A stretch of DNA of 64,000 nucleotides from Margaritifera margaritifera (lineage: Eukaryota; Mollusca; Bivalvia; Unionida; Margaritiferidae): contig JAQPZY010000807.1 in NCBI GenBank assembly GCA_029931535.1, positions 124,001-188,000 on the forward strand, in the 5' to 3' direction. A program made the position numbers and the translations under genes. Shown in pieces: positions 1 to 12,379 of the stretch; positions within the stretch are counted from its first letter, which is position 1, and each line of letters begins with the position of its first letter. The notes below the pieces were generated by a model, which did not search any database, was not told the DNA's origin, and saw only the letters and a program-made list of their open reading frames with translations.

Positions 1-582
1 TAACTTTCATCTAAATATAAATGTTTATTAATAAACAATAATAGCTGTCTTATAATAACCACTGCCAAATTGTCTTCCAGTAGCCAGGTAGCTATAACTT
101 GACCAGGGCTGGGATTTAGCCTGAAATGAAAGACTAAAAGCTGGCAATCGATCCTGGGCCAGCAAAATCCATGGCTTATTTGACATACTTTTAGGAATGT
201 ATTATTATTATACCATTAATGTTCACACAGAAATATCAAGATACATCTACAACATGAATGATCAAATTTCAAGTCAACGTGTTCAGATCAGGCAAGATAC
301 AGAATATTTTGTAGAAAGTTAATTGATGCAAGCATGTGACAGTTAAGCACGTTGATCACCTTCATTTGTCGTGGTTCATCTTTCAACAGTAATACTGGTC
401 ACAATTTATATTAAAACCAAGTGTTGAGCATGACTGAAAAACAATCAACACCAAATGCAATGTGTGTATACTTGGGTTGGAAGCGTTTTCATGATATTTG
501 CAATCTGAAAGTATATATTGGATGTACTTTCAAATTTCATATGTCTTTCAAGTTTAGGAACATTAACTGAAATTTGACTTAC
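1..582. other. Presumed intron or flank of the minus-strand gene; no exon found
   Basis: The minus-strand gene at 583-4250 leaves its sixth exon through a good splice donor at 582/581, so transcription should continue through this stretch. I looked on the minus strand for a following exon in the phase required (one base carried over) and found none, so the rest of the gene is probably beyond the start of the window. Confidence 0.4.
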
Positions 583-2431
583 CAAGAATTACAACTTCCT
601 TTCCTTGTAATGATTGTAATATGTGATCCTGATGGTCAATCCAATACTGGTCAATGGATGGAACTAAATACGTCCTTTGAATTTTATGAAATGTCGTAGA
701 ACTTAAAATAGGTAGCTTCAGAAATTTTGAAAACATGACCATCTTCTGAAAGTTACTACCAGACAATAGTATGGCAGATGCAAAAAGTAAATCGCCACCA
801 TGTAGTCGCCGATTCAGCAGAGGCTGAGAACACCATTTCTTGGCACAATGTCCATTTACACAAACCTGTAGATAAATATAAAATCTGATTTATTGTACAT
901 ACCTCAGGGGAGTTCTGTTTTTATATTTAGTTTGACAGTTACAGTTTGGAGTAATAATAGTAGTTTCTACCTATCTGCTTATTCTGCTATGCACCAGATG
1001 TGACCACACTAACATTAACAGCCAACATATATGTTTGTCCACCAGTACAGTATGCATAAACATGTCAAACAATTCAGTACATTAGTTTATACCTAGGATG
1101 ATAGGATGACAAAAAGTACAGTAATATTAATCTAAAGATAACATCCTCCAGTTCTTAAAACTTTGATACCTTTCTGAGCACATATAATTGTTTTGCTGAT
1201 GATGGAGTCCATGTATCTTTGCAAAAGTTAAAAGAAATATTGATAGATATATTGATGATTGCAGTATAAATAATGCTTAGACCTGCATATTGCACTGGAA
1301 TGTAACTTAGCTGCAATCTTACCCATTTTAAATATAATGCTGATACAACAACTTCTCTGCATACTGATATTTCTGTCCCACATCCCTTAGTTCTGCAAGT
1401 ATGCGGCACATTTGTCTTTGCAAGACCTAGGAGTGCACTGTAATAAACTACATAAGGACTCTCAACAGCAAAGTTAAAGGTGTCTTCTACAGTACGGATA
1501 CGCCAAATATCAGGTCCCTCTTCTATTTCTGGTTGATCACTACAATCCTCCTCATCATATGTGTCATCTTTATCTTTGGCATCTTCTAAACCAATGTTAC
1601 TGTCTGGTCTTGACAATAAAAAATGGAAAATTTATGTCATAAAATACTTTTAAAAAAGTAAGTCACATTTTATCAAGTTTTGTTATATGTGCTCAAATGG
1701 AATAGTTACTGGTTTTCACATACACATTCAGAGATTTTGATGAATAAACCTTATCCAATGACATTAACAGGCAGTCTGATAGTAGCTTCATTATCATTTT
1801 ACTATCTTTTACACAGTTACATACATGCTAACAATTTTAATCACATAAAAAAGATTTATTTCATGAAAAAGATACTCAAATTTATGTTACCTGAATGAAA
1901 GATTAAAACTTGGCTCATAATTTCATCTGACATATGGTCATCAGCTTCAAAATTACTCTCACAAACTTCCATTGTAAGACTGGAAAAAAAATAATAGTGT
2001 TAGGCCATGCTTAGAAATATTATTGTTTCCCCTCTCTCAATGCAAACTTTCAAACTTGGGTAGGTAGGTAGGAATTATTTTTGTGTGTGTGGGAAAGCAT
2101 ATTGGATATGGATAAAATCCAGTTGTTACTTTCGATAAAAAAAGAAATCAGGAATTTTTTTTTTGAGTCGGTGGCTGTTTAGCTCAGACGGTGGGCAAGG
2201 GGAAACAAAGATATTATTAGATATGGCCTTAGTGTGGTTTGTGTTTATAATACAATGTGTTAATGTCCTTTCTATGATAACCAGTATATCTTCATTTCAT
2301 ATAGTTTTCAAATATGCATCTATACTATATTTAGATATATTATAATTACATATTTGTAACTTGTAAGATCATACAGAGAAAAAAAAAGCTTTTGTATGAG
2401 CAATTTTCTCATTATTCAAACACATATACTA

Positions 2432-2499
<68 letters not shown>

Positions 2500-3681
2500 A
2501 TTGGTTGTTTTTGTTTTACTTACACAAATACTCTCAATTTATATATGTATCACAATGGTTGTTGTTACTATACTTACTCAAATGGGTTTATAAAACTGTC
2601 AGATTTTTCCAACATAACACTTTCTTTGTCCTGAAATTCTTCAACTCCAGACAAAGCTGAATCCCTATAAAGAAATTTTTAAAATTTTAAATACTAAAGG
2701 TATTTCATGGTTATTATGATGGCATATAATGCTTCACCAAACAGTATACAGTTAAGAAATCAAGTAGATGCAATAAAACATGATTGGTCTTTTCGAAACT
2801 TTTCATAGCATCTGATGCCAGTCTACAATAGTTTATGTTCATGTAGAGAATTATGTGAATACTTCATGGTGGCCATGATATATTAAATGATTTATCAAGG
2901 TTTGAAAATGTACTGTCATAACCATCTGATACTAAAGTTCTATAATGACATGGACCGAGAGGTGCTTAGAATGGCTGTGCCAACCATGATTCTAGACCAT
3001 CTTTCAGAGTACAATGAACCTTTAGTTGCAAGGTGAAGTGTGTACATGTTTGTAAGACAGAAACAAGGATCTCAAAATAGTGTGACCTCAATACTCGCTG
3101 CATGATGTTTTATGTAAAAACTGTAACATTGGGAATATTTGACTAATATAGAAAGATAAGATTTCATGTAGAAATAAATTCCTTAGATATGGATGTATCA
3201 AAACATTTTTAAGGAAGTAAATACGCGTAAAACTTTAATAAAATGTAATAATATTTACACAGCTGCCATATCAGATTCTGATGTGGTTATCTCAGACACA
3301 GCAGGAACTGGTATCTGATAAACTGTTGGCCCAGGTGTAGAGGTTTTGGCTATGTCTTTTGAGACGTTCTTCTCAATACATGTTTCTGGTGAATAATCTC
3401 CTTTTACCCGTTTCCTTGCACTGCCCTGCAATTCATATCTAAAATACCCAGGGAAAATACTACTCTCATTTAACACAATAACTGTATATACTTTATCAAT
3501 AATTTTATGCGTAATGTTCTCAACTGTGTTGCATTACTTTTCTTTACATTCATCACCATTTACATTATTAAAAAAGTTCAACTTTATAAACTACATGTAT
3601 ACACAATGTATACGTGAATTTCAATAATATTAATGTAAAAAAAAAATCATAAAATATAAAGGAATGATAATATCGTTTCAA

Positions 3682-3751
<70 letters not shown>

Positions 3752-4250
3752 TGTGCATTATCTTGTATTAACTGCTTGCCTGTCAATAAAGCTTTGTGAT
3801 TGCTGCGAAAAAACGACTATCCTTAATCCCCCTTTGGTAGCCTCAAAAACAGCAGCAGATAGTACATATACACGTGTGTATAGCGATATGCCCTGTATAT
3901 ATGCCAGTGCTGTAAAATTTTATTATAACTTAAATGGAATAATGTCCATGTTTTTAAAAATGTTCGTTTAACAAGATCTGATAAAGAATTAACTATAAAT
4001 TAGTAAATGGGGGTGTTGTTCATTGCGAAGTTGTGACTCACCTATCCAGCAAGAATTTGGCAACCTCTGCGTTGGTTTTTAGGCCTAAAGTGGACTTCAG
4101 TTCATTCCATCTTTCATGCTGATCACCAATACTTATGCGTGTTTGGCCATAATTCGCCCAGAGAAGTTTTTTATTCCTTTTCCTTGCAGAATCAGTTAGT
4201 GTTCGCTTTCTACCAACTTTCGATCTAGTGCTGCTTGCAGTTTCAGCCAT
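583..4250 (-). CDS. Six-exon 5' part of an uncharacterised gene (3' end outside the window)
   Basis: Six exons were assembled from splice signals: 4042-4250, 3259-3438, 2578-2664, 1891-1979, 1323-1603 and 583-865. Their lengths (209, 180, 87, 89, 281, 283) keep one open frame of 376 codons across five introns, and every intron has GT...AG ends, for example GTGAGT after exon 1 and GTAAGT after exons 3 and 6. The start chosen is the ATG at 4250; an in-frame ATG at 4277 would add nine residues. Exon 1 encodes a basic stretch (KVGRKRTLTDSARKRNKK) and then a segment ending NAEVAKFLLDR. Exons 2-4 are acidic, Ser/Thr-rich and probably disordered. Exons 5-6 carry a Cys/His cluster (CRTKGCG, then CVNGHCAKKW) that could bind zinc, followed by a predicted helical region. 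From memory it resembles a large family of uncharacterised, possibly transposon-derived invertebrate proteins. I cannot assign a function. Confidence 0.75.
2435..2496. repeat. (AT)n microsatellite
   Basis: Perfect AT dinucleotide run of about 62 bp within the intron between exons 3 and 4 of the minus-strand gene. Open frames across it are repeat artefacts. Confidence 0.95.
3687..3749. repeat. (TA)n microsatellite
   Basis: Perfect TA run of about 63 bp in the first intron of the minus-strand gene. Confidence 0.95.
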
Positions 4251-4508
4251 TATTTTTGTAAACACGCGTTTGCGCATGGCCAGAATTCTTATCTTCGGGA
4301 GAGGTCAACAAAGGTCGCATGAATATAGGCGTGTCAAAGAGACAGTTTTTGTCTGCCAGACAATAATGAAAAATCACGTTTTTGATCAAACAAATTTCCG
4401 ATACTAGCGTGTTTTCGGCCTAAGTAAGAGCATGCGTCATAAATATTCATCAAAGTAATTAATTACGAAATGAAAAAAGAAATATATAATTTCAGTCTTT
4501 TTTGTTAG

Positions 4509-4740
4509 GTTGTATGCCTTTAACACGATATGTACACATGCAGATATTGCCCCTCCCCAGGAGTGGTATGAAGCAAATATAACACAATACACGGAATTCT
4601 CAACAATATCCGGTCCTGGCAAATCGAGTATACCTTGCTTACTCCGTGCCACAGAGTCTCGGGTTTCACTTGAGAGATTTTTGCTGAAGTTTGATCAGAA
4701 TGAGATAGATTGTAGAAAAATAAGAATAATTCTACATTAA
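4509..4740 (+). CDS. Candidate 3'-terminal exon, unknown product
   Basis: A pyrimidine tract ending TTTTTTTGTTAG precedes an open frame that runs from about 4510 to a TAA at 4738-4740. An AATAAA follows at 4748-4753. This acceptor, open frame, stop and polyadenylation signal is the layout of a last exon. The 76-residue product is not low-complexity (it contains IAPPQEWYEANITQY and ESRVSLERFLLKFDQNEIDC) but I do not recognise it. No upstream plus-strand exon was found. The divergent minus-strand gene starts only 260 bp to the left, so any upstream exons would have to overlap it. It could be chance or a retro-fragment. Confidence 0.3.
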
Positions 4741-5761
4741 AGATACAAATAAAGAGTAACAATGACTTTTGCGGAAACCATACTTCTCAGATTTTAATTA
4801 AGATAATCGGGTTAATTCCTTGTACAACTGATGTACAGCTTTTACACTGAACCAACACTATGTCGAACCCTTCTTTTGTAGTGCTAATTTCCGACAGTCA
4901 AGAGCTTTTTGAATGTTTCCTCTGACAAGATGGCTCAAAGAAATAATATGATCCCTTTGCATAATTGAAGTTCGCTGTCATTATAACAAATTGGGCTGCT
5001 TCCCATTACCTCTCAACCGTCTCAATTTTGATACATTTACATCTGTAGCAGACATACATAAACACATAAACCAAGTTCGCCATTCATTTGAAGCCCAAGT
5101 TACGGATTTGATCTCCTGTGCTAGTCTAACTGTCAAATGTAGTCACCAAACAAATCAATCCATTTTCAAGCTTAACTCAAAGTAAACGTAAACCAAATTG
5201 CAGATTTAGTTTCTGTATGAATTTCTAAACACACAAACTCATGCTTATTAGGATCATGCCATGTACCCTAAAATTTATGGGGGCCTGGGTGTGTATCAAA
5301 ATATGAAACTATCCAGTGAGTCCTCATTGGTCTGAGATTCCTGGATCCTGAATCAATTGATCTAGAGCTTAACACATGAATAAACATCGAATAGGGTTTA
5401 AGGATGCAGGGCACATATATATATATGTATGTATGTATGTATATCTAAGTTAGTGGGCGTATAATTCTAACATATGCCAGCCCATGTGTATCTGAGGTGA
5501 AGGAAAGAAAATCAAAAGGGGCATTTCTCTCTGACAAGGCAGATTAGGCTCTCAACGCTAACAAGTCACCTGATGAGCCCAGTTTACATTTCACAGACAG
5601 TAGCTCTTCACACCACTTGTTTGTATTTAGGGAATTTCACGAGAGAGTATTATGTTTTAAGGTGTTAATTGAAATTTTAATGCGGAAACAATACCTTAAA
5701 TTATTTCTAGCAAAACAAAAATAGCAGATTTCCATAATTAATATTGCCTAACATCAAATAC
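4741..5761. other. No supported gene
   Basis: Unassigned AT-rich sequence. A 64-codon frame at 4991-5185 (+) has no splice or start support. A short TA/GTAT-rich patch lies near 5416-5442. Confidence 0.4.
4748..4753 (+). terminator. Polyadenylation signal AATAAA
   Basis: Canonical hexamer eight bases after the stop of the candidate terminal exon at 4509-4740. It is the main support for that exon being a real 3' end. Confidence 0.35.
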
Positions 5762-5960
5762 CTGGCAAAAACTGACAATGTGAGATGCAAAGGTATGAAA
5801 AAGGAACCATTGCAAACAGATTGGTTTGATTAGTTCCCCAACCATCTCCAGATAATGATATCTTAAATTAGCGGCTTTCACAGGGGGCTCATATAGAATG
5901 ATAAGAAACTGGCTACCCAAAGCAGCTTCTCCAAACAGCCTTCCTGCTAAACTCATGCCT
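5762..5960 (-). CDS. Orphan internal exon candidate, unknown product
   Basis: On the minus strand, an acceptor (TGTAAACAG) at 5962/5961 and a donor (CAG|GTATTT) after 5762 enclose a 199-bp open exon. It encodes about 66 residues with normal composition, including GRLFGEAALGSQFLIILYEP, then PPVKAANLRYHYLEMVGEL and a Trp/Phe-rich end. It does not look like repeat translation and the residue mix suggests a folded domain. I could not name the family. Compatible neighbours were not found between it and the gene starting at 4250, nor convincingly upstream. Confidence 0.4.
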
Positions 5961-6230
5961 CTGTTTACATTGTTTGTATATAACTTGATATTAGTAATAT
6001 CTGAAAACTTCTCAACAATGAACTAAAAGTGTGCAGCAATAGTATCGTTGTAGAATGATCCCGCATATAATTTAATATTATACCGTACTCAGAACTTACG
6101 AGTAGTTTTAAACACACAACTTGATACTTAGAACCCAAATTAAATTTCTAAAGCTATGTCTGATGGATCATGTATTACAAAAAGGTTAGACTCCTTACAA
6201 ACAGAGATATGTGATAATAAAGTAATACTG

Positions 6231-6291
<61 letters not shown>

Positions 6292-6451
6292 AGTTGGGAT
6301 ATGGCGCGAGGACAATAACAACGTTTCCCTACGTTTCGAGCTAAAGCAACTTCTTCCTCATTGGAAAATAATGAACATACAGAGATACACACACAAAATT
6401 CAAAATTACAGTTTGGCACAGAAGGAAAACTATCCAGAATAATAATGATGA

Positions 6452-6542
<91 letters not shown>

Positions 6543-7041
6543 CCTTTTGACCTTTTAAAGATTATTAAAGAAAAGCTGGCTACGTTACGAAATTAGTGTA
6601 CAGGAATTACTCATTAGAAAAGGTATATGCAGATTTTGAAACCAAAGATTTCATTGGCAGAATAGCTATGCTTCATATGTTAAATTTGAAAACGTTTTAC
6701 ATTTTTTTGGTATGCGTAGAAAGCATGGCAATGTAAGACCTCTTGTGTGAGCATGTTGGAACAAACACAAGATATTCTCTCAGCTACTTTTATTATATAC
6801 AGACAAAGCTATTAACTAAATGAAGGCCCAACACCAAGTGAACATAAAGGTGGGAGAGTATAAAATAAATGATGTACATCACAAGCATTCTGTAACTAAT
6901 TGGACTCTAATTAGACTGACCCTATGTCTTACTATCTTTAAAGCTGTCAACCTTTATATGTGTCTCAAACAGTTCTATCTTAAAGAAATCTAATAAAACA
7001 TTTTAGCTTATAGGAATCCCTATTATTCTTTACAATACACT
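5961..7041. other. Repeat-rich gap
   Basis: Contains the two long AT runs at 6233-6289 and 6454-6541 and otherwise unassigned AT-rich sequence. A TTTATT at about 6787 (AATAAA on the minus strand) could be the polyadenylation signal of the exon ending at 7042. Confidence 0.4.
6233..6541. repeat. Two (AT)n microsatellites
   Basis: Perfect AT runs at 6233-6289 and 6454-6541, the second interrupted by a single dinucleotide slip at about 6496. The 165-bp spacer is non-repetitive. Confidence 0.95.
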
Positions 7042-7290
7042 TTACAAGTCAAGCCTTTTTGGTGGAATAACAAGTCGATTTGATCTTGTCCTATAACTAT
7101 GATTAGAACTTGTCTTTGGTGTTTCTGAAGAATTATTTCCCTTTTCCACATATTGTTTTTCATGTCTACTTATTGTAGAGTCATCACCGCTCTCAGTTTT
7201 GTTGTTTAAACCATCCTTGGCTTCATCATTTAACTGTTGCATGGTTTTATTTTCCTTCACTCTTGTAGACCTACTTGAAGTAGCTGAATT
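7042..7290 (-). CDS. Candidate 3'-terminal exon, hydrophilic protein tail
   Basis: On the minus strand a TTTTACAG acceptor near 7300 opens a frame that ends at a TAA at 7042. The roughly 85 residues are polar (Asn, Ser, Lys, Glu) and end with a basic stretch, SYRTRSNRLVIPPKRLDL. The composition fits a disordered C-terminal tail. A possible AATAAA lies about 250 bp downstream. The incoming phase is 1, but I found no convincing preceding exon. Basic tails of this type also occur at the ends of some retroelement polyproteins, so a transposon remnant is possible. Confidence 0.35.
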   Translation of the reverse strand, partial: NSATSSRSTRVKENKTMQQLNDEAKDGLNNKTESGDDSTISRHEKQYVEKGNNSSETPKTSSNHSYRTRSNRLVIPPKRLDL

Positions 7291-7299
7291 AAAACCTGT

Positions 7300-10200
7300 A
7301 AAACAATTTTATTTCTTTTATTTTAATCATCGCATGCTTATGTAAAGTAATTTCTTTTACAAAATTGGATGCGGTACGCATTGCTGGCAAAGCAAATGGA
7401 TATACCAGCGAATATACTAGAGGTTGGGACAGGATGAACGATCCTAATCTCCAAATTCACATGCCATGTACACATGTTTTCTTTAATTAGCAAACGTTTT
7501 TTTATGTTTATGTACGTGCAATTACCAGGTTAACACATATCAACATAACATAGGAAGGAATATATATCGAATTGTTCTACACATCCGCATACGCACCTGA
7601 AAAGGGAAATAAAACCGTTTTTCATTGCAGTAAGTTTGACTTTGGACGATTATATGAAAGGTTCGCCACCAGAGAGTCAGGCACAAAAAGAAAGCACCCT
7701 CTAGCATGGAATACAAATGTATCCAGACCCTTCTTCCGACACGAGGAATTGAAAAGGTCTGCCCTCCAGATCAAACTATAATTGTCCATTCAGTCTGCAT
7801 GTTCTGACATACTTGTCATTCCTCTCAAGTCCATTGTATTTCGTATATATGAACCCGGTTTCAAACAATATAATATTTATCGAATATAATAATGTGGTCG
7901 GGTTTTATATCAGAAGCGAACCACATCGTGTGTTCTTTATACATTTGTCTCATGAAAGCTATCTTTTAAGATATGGTTTGAACGAATCCTCGATTGGATC
8001 CATGCCCTTACGTCTTTGTCTTTAAATAATAACCATTAACATTGCTATTGTTGCAGCACGCCATTGTATGGGATTGTTCTTTAATGTTTAGGGACCATAC
8101 AAGATCAATTTTCAAAAGTGATGAATTCTGTTTTAGGGCGACAATTACCTCTCTGTGTACTATCATCTTTAAATGTCTAGGGGAATATTTGTCTGGATAT
8201 CTGCCTTGATCAATGATTTATAACCATATACAATAATCGGAAATATACTGTGGGGTAAACTTCGTCGTCCGAGTCGGTCACTTTGCTTAGGCATTACAAC
8301 GTGATAGTTGCAGTTAATTCACGAATGAGCTCTTAATGTCATTACATTTCCAAGGCATAAGTGAAATCGCTTGTTTACAAGCGCTTATGAAATGATGGTC
8401 TATTTATTTTTATTATTCTCTTATACTTCTGCGTATCGTAATTCTTATATATGAAAGGATTTTTCACGCATAGTAAACACTTTTGTTAACTCGATTGAAA
8501 CTTGGAAATTTATTACCTGTCAAGCAAGAACAGTTTGAACTCTATAGTATGTGTCCTGTAAATCTATCACAGATATGATTTCACATATCGCTACAACTTC
8601 CCTGACCCCTCCCACTCAACCCCACCCACACTTCCACACATACATTAGGAGTACAATGCTCCCGACTCCTCCCACCCACCCCACGCCCCCCACACCCACA
8701 CACATACATTCGGAGTACAATCTGGCGCATGCCAGTCAGAGTGGTTGTTAGTTTAGTGTATCTAATCTATTAAATCTGCTATATAGTTTGGACCGTTATA
8801 GTTGAATATAATAAACAAACGATTCTGAAGGAAATTTGATTTGAGAATTGTTGGGGAGGGGGTTACATAATATTTTATAATCACAGCAAAGTTTGCCCAA
8901 ACTAGAAAAACTTGATTTTGCTGAAAATCACCAACATCTAGGAAGTTGGCGTGCGATGTATCACACATAATTAGAGGGGTCTAACGGAGGTCCGACTACT
9001 CAGGGGAAATAGATATTCTTCCATTCCAAGTTACTTCCATTGAGTACAATACCCCAGTACAACGTAAACTAGACTCCACTGTAAAGTAAAGATATGTGAT
9101 AGGGGCAGTTCAATCAAATGTTAAAGTCATTGAGTCTGTGCATACAACAGTAGTAGTTGATCCTTAATTGTATTTTGCTAGCTGCATTTCCTCCCCCACC
9201 CCCCAAAAGAAATTAAAATAAAATAAATAAATATATGTGATAAAATGAATATTTTCTTTGCATATTATATATGTGTCCTTCACCTGGCTTACCAATGTGG
9301 GACAGTCCAGTTACTTTTCCGTGGGAGGGGTCCTGGAATTTCTTTCGAGCCAGGATATTTGTTTTTCTTGTACCTCAACATACTGTTTCTCAACTAATAA
9401 AATGGATATAATAGGTTTTTTTTCTTCTCCCCTATATATCAGAGCAGAAACTTTTTTTTCCAGCTATTTACGAGACATAATCTTTTTTATTGTTTGTTTC
9501 AAGAGCCCCCCCCCCGCAAAAAAAAAAAAAAAAAAATTAAAATTAAAAAAAATATGAAATCGTCGTTCCGTAAAGCCCACAAAGAGATAATCCAGTTCAG
9601 AATAATTACTTTTGAATAATCCATGTGCTGTCATGGTGATAAAGTTCACATAGAGAGTCCAGGCAAGAGTATATATTTTTCGGAAACCCTTGTGTTGCTA
9701 TGGTGATAAGTCCAGAAAGAGAGTTCAGGTCATAGTATTTATTTTTGGGAAACCCCTGTTTTGCGGACTGGAACGTTATTGATTACACTCAGTGACACTG
9801 AGATTTTGAAAACGAAACTTGTTTGTTCATACGAATGTTTTTTTTTTTTTTTGTTTTTTTGTTTTTTTGTTTTTTTGTTTTATTGGGTTCAAAACAACTT
9901 ATAAAGTAGAACAAGCTTTAAGCCGTTCGCAGATAGATTGAGCGAAACTTGTACAGTGACAGCATGTATTTTACAGTTTCTTTTGCCATCACTCGCGTTA
10001 ATTCATGGATGGGCTGTGGACCCTTTCGACGGTTCGGTTTGGTATCAACCGTTTTCAATTTTCGGTGTGTGTGTGTGGGGGGGGGGGACTGAGATTTTTT
10101 AAATTCAAATGTTCTGATCTTAGATAGGTTGAAACAATTTTCTTTCTATGGTTTACAACAACAAAGAAAAAAATATTATATTCAGTACATTGGTGGAAAA

Positions 10201-10874
10201 AATAAAATTATCTTGAGGTAAAAGAAAAGAACAATACCAGCTCGAAAAAGTAAAAATCCAAACGCCCCCCCCCCCCCCCAAAAAAAAAGAAATGAAATGG
10301 TTGGTGCCCAATCCGTGAGTAGTGAATCGCTTGCAAATAAAATCTCAGAGCTCATGTATTAACTTCTGCTCAATAAAGTTGTTACAATGTTATATTTGTG
10401 TCGTCGTCTTAGTAAACTCACGTGACGTGCAAAGCACCAGTGAGCTTTTTATAGTAATGTACATTTTATATAACATATACTGAAAATAGTACATTATCAG
10501 CAAGTAAAATAACTGCAGAAAAGTACAAATATGAGCGAATAAGTGCACTACTGAGGACTAAAGATATGTACTACGTGTGTTTCGTATACCATGAAAAAAA
10601 AAATATACTACATGTCATGAGTTATCCACCCTTTACTGAAATAAAATCCTTCTTCACTTTAATTTTGAAGATTATGATGTACTAATTCCACAGCATTTTA
10701 GGACATTAATGAACATGATAAATTTGAGAATTTTGAGTTATATAAAACATGAGGAAAAGGAGCTAGGCTAATATTAAATAACAAGAATCTGAGATGATCT
10801 TCTGATGAATACGTGTACGCATGTCTAGTAGTGTACAGCTTAGTTATCTGCATACCTAGCTGCTTTTCTCTATG
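7300..10874. other. No supported gene; simple-sequence patches
   Basis: Unassigned AT-rich sequence. Visible features are C-rich short repeats at 8600-8700, a C-run and A-run at about 9507-9537, a poly-T/GTTTTTT stretch at 9838-9880, and a poly-C/poly-A junction at about 10265-10288. Short open frames here lack splice or family support. Confidence 0.5.
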
Positions 10875-11603
10875 ACAAGACATGGCGTGGGTGTGTGGGT
10901 GTGTTGATGGTACGATAGAAATCAAGAGATAGAGTTATAAATAGGTGTCGCTGATGGCAACTACCTTTGTCAATCAGACAAGACATGGTGTGGGTGGTTG
11001 GGTGGGTGAGTTGGTAGTATGATAGAGATCAAGAAATAGGAGTTATAAATAGGTGTCGCTGTTGGCAACTGTCCTTATCAATCAGAGAAGACATGGGGTG
11101 GGTGAGTTGGTGGTAGGATAGTAGTCAAGAGATAGAGTTATAAAAAGGTGTCGCGGATGGCAACTACCCTTATCAATCAGAGAAGACATGGGATGGGTGG
11201 GTGTGTAGATGGATGTTTTGATGGTAGGATAAAGATCAAGCGATTAGGTTTTAAAGAGGTATCGCTGATGGCAACTATCCTTATCAATCAAAACAGACAT
11301 GGGGTGGATCTGTGGGTGGGCGTTTTGGTGGTAGGATGGAGATGAAGAAAGAGTTATAAATAGGTGTTGCAGAGTTATAAATAGGTGGCACCTACCCGTA
11401 TCGATTAGATAATACATGGGGTGGGATGGTAAATGTGTTGATGGTAGGATAGAGATAAAGAGATAGTTATAAATAGGTGTCACGGATAGCAACTGCCATA
11501 GTCAATCAGACAAGACGTAGGATGGGTGTGTATGGCAAAATAGGGATAAAGAGATAGAGCTATAAATAGGTGTCGTGAATGGCTACTACCCTTATCAATC
11601 AGA
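10875..11603. repeat. Degenerate minisatellite, seven units of 93-118 bp
   Basis: Units begin at 10875, 10979, 11087, 11182, 11293, 11411 and 11511. Each carries in order a GACATGGGGTGGGTG-like head, a G/T-rich segment with TAGGATAGAGAT, AGTTATAAATAGGTGTCGC, and GGCAACTACCCTTATCAATC. Unit length varies by indels in the GT-rich part. Unit 5 holds an internal duplication of the ATAAATAGGTG segment. No open frame is shared between units. Confidence 0.9.
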
Positions 11604-12060
11604 CAAGACATTAACCTCCATGGAACTGGTGCTGACGGAACGTGGGCAACGATTCAATCCGTATAAACGGAGCCTTACGGGCACATAATGATAGCCGTAA
11701 ATCAGTCTTTCGTTGCCGCCAATGTCTCACTCGAAAGTTTTACAACTAGCTTTGCGTCTAAGTTTGCAGCTGGATACATCATCTCGTGCGAGGGTCTCAA
11801 CGTCAACGTAGAAGCGTCGACACTTTCAGTCACTCTAACCCATCTTTGGCTTCCACAATTAGAACTCGCGCTATACTTAGCCAACCTGCCAGCAACAAGG
11901 GTTAATTGTGATTTCTTTGTCGGAACAAGACCCAAAAGCACTGCTTTTGTAGGGTCAAGGGCTCGATTATTACTACAATGACAACGTGGTGTTTAGAGAA
12001 ACGTCCTCGGCGATAACCTTTCCTTCGAGGTATGTAGGTCTCTCTGACACTCGTCTCACC
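11604..12060. other. GC-richer, coding-like segment of unknown origin
   Basis: The base composition rises clearly here compared with its surroundings. Both strands have open frames (11688-11981 plus, 97 codons; 11702-11941 minus, 79 codons). The plus frame contains EGLNVNVEASTLSVTLTHLW, but neither frame matches a family I know. It lies just upstream of the hydrophobic-family relic at 12380-12850 and may be part of the same dead gene. Confidence 0.3.
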
Positions 12061-12218
12061 GGCAGAAAAAAAAAATAAAAGAAAAAAAATAAAATAAAAA
12101 CCCAAGAAAAACAACAAAAACAACAACAACAACAACAACAAAAATAATAAAAAAATTAACAACCACAGTTATATTCTAAAATGTGCGCTCCGCCATATCA
12201 CAGTATTCGGCCAGAACC

Positions 12219-12220
12219 CC

Positions 12221-12251
<31 letters not shown>

Positions 12252-12268
12252 AAAAAAAAAAAAAAAAA
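12219..12268. repeat. Poly-C to poly-A tract
   Basis: About 23 consecutive C followed directly by about 27 A. It is likely length-polymorphic and prone to sequencing error. Confidence 0.9.
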
Positions 12269-12379
12269 CAGTTGGTGAACCTGCTAACAGAGAGCATGCT
12301 ATTTGTGACTCTTGGTGAGCGTGTTCACTGGAAACTAACCCACCCACTCCTCCAGATGAAATAAAATTCTCTATCACGC

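Noticed and set aside
2392..2634. Open frames reading IYIYIY or HTHTHT across AT, AC and GT runs (also at 3568-3971, 6195-6558, 18110-18579, 19259-19827, 21986-22171, 49835-50254)
   Set aside because: They are translations of dinucleotide microsatellites with no splice, start or family support.
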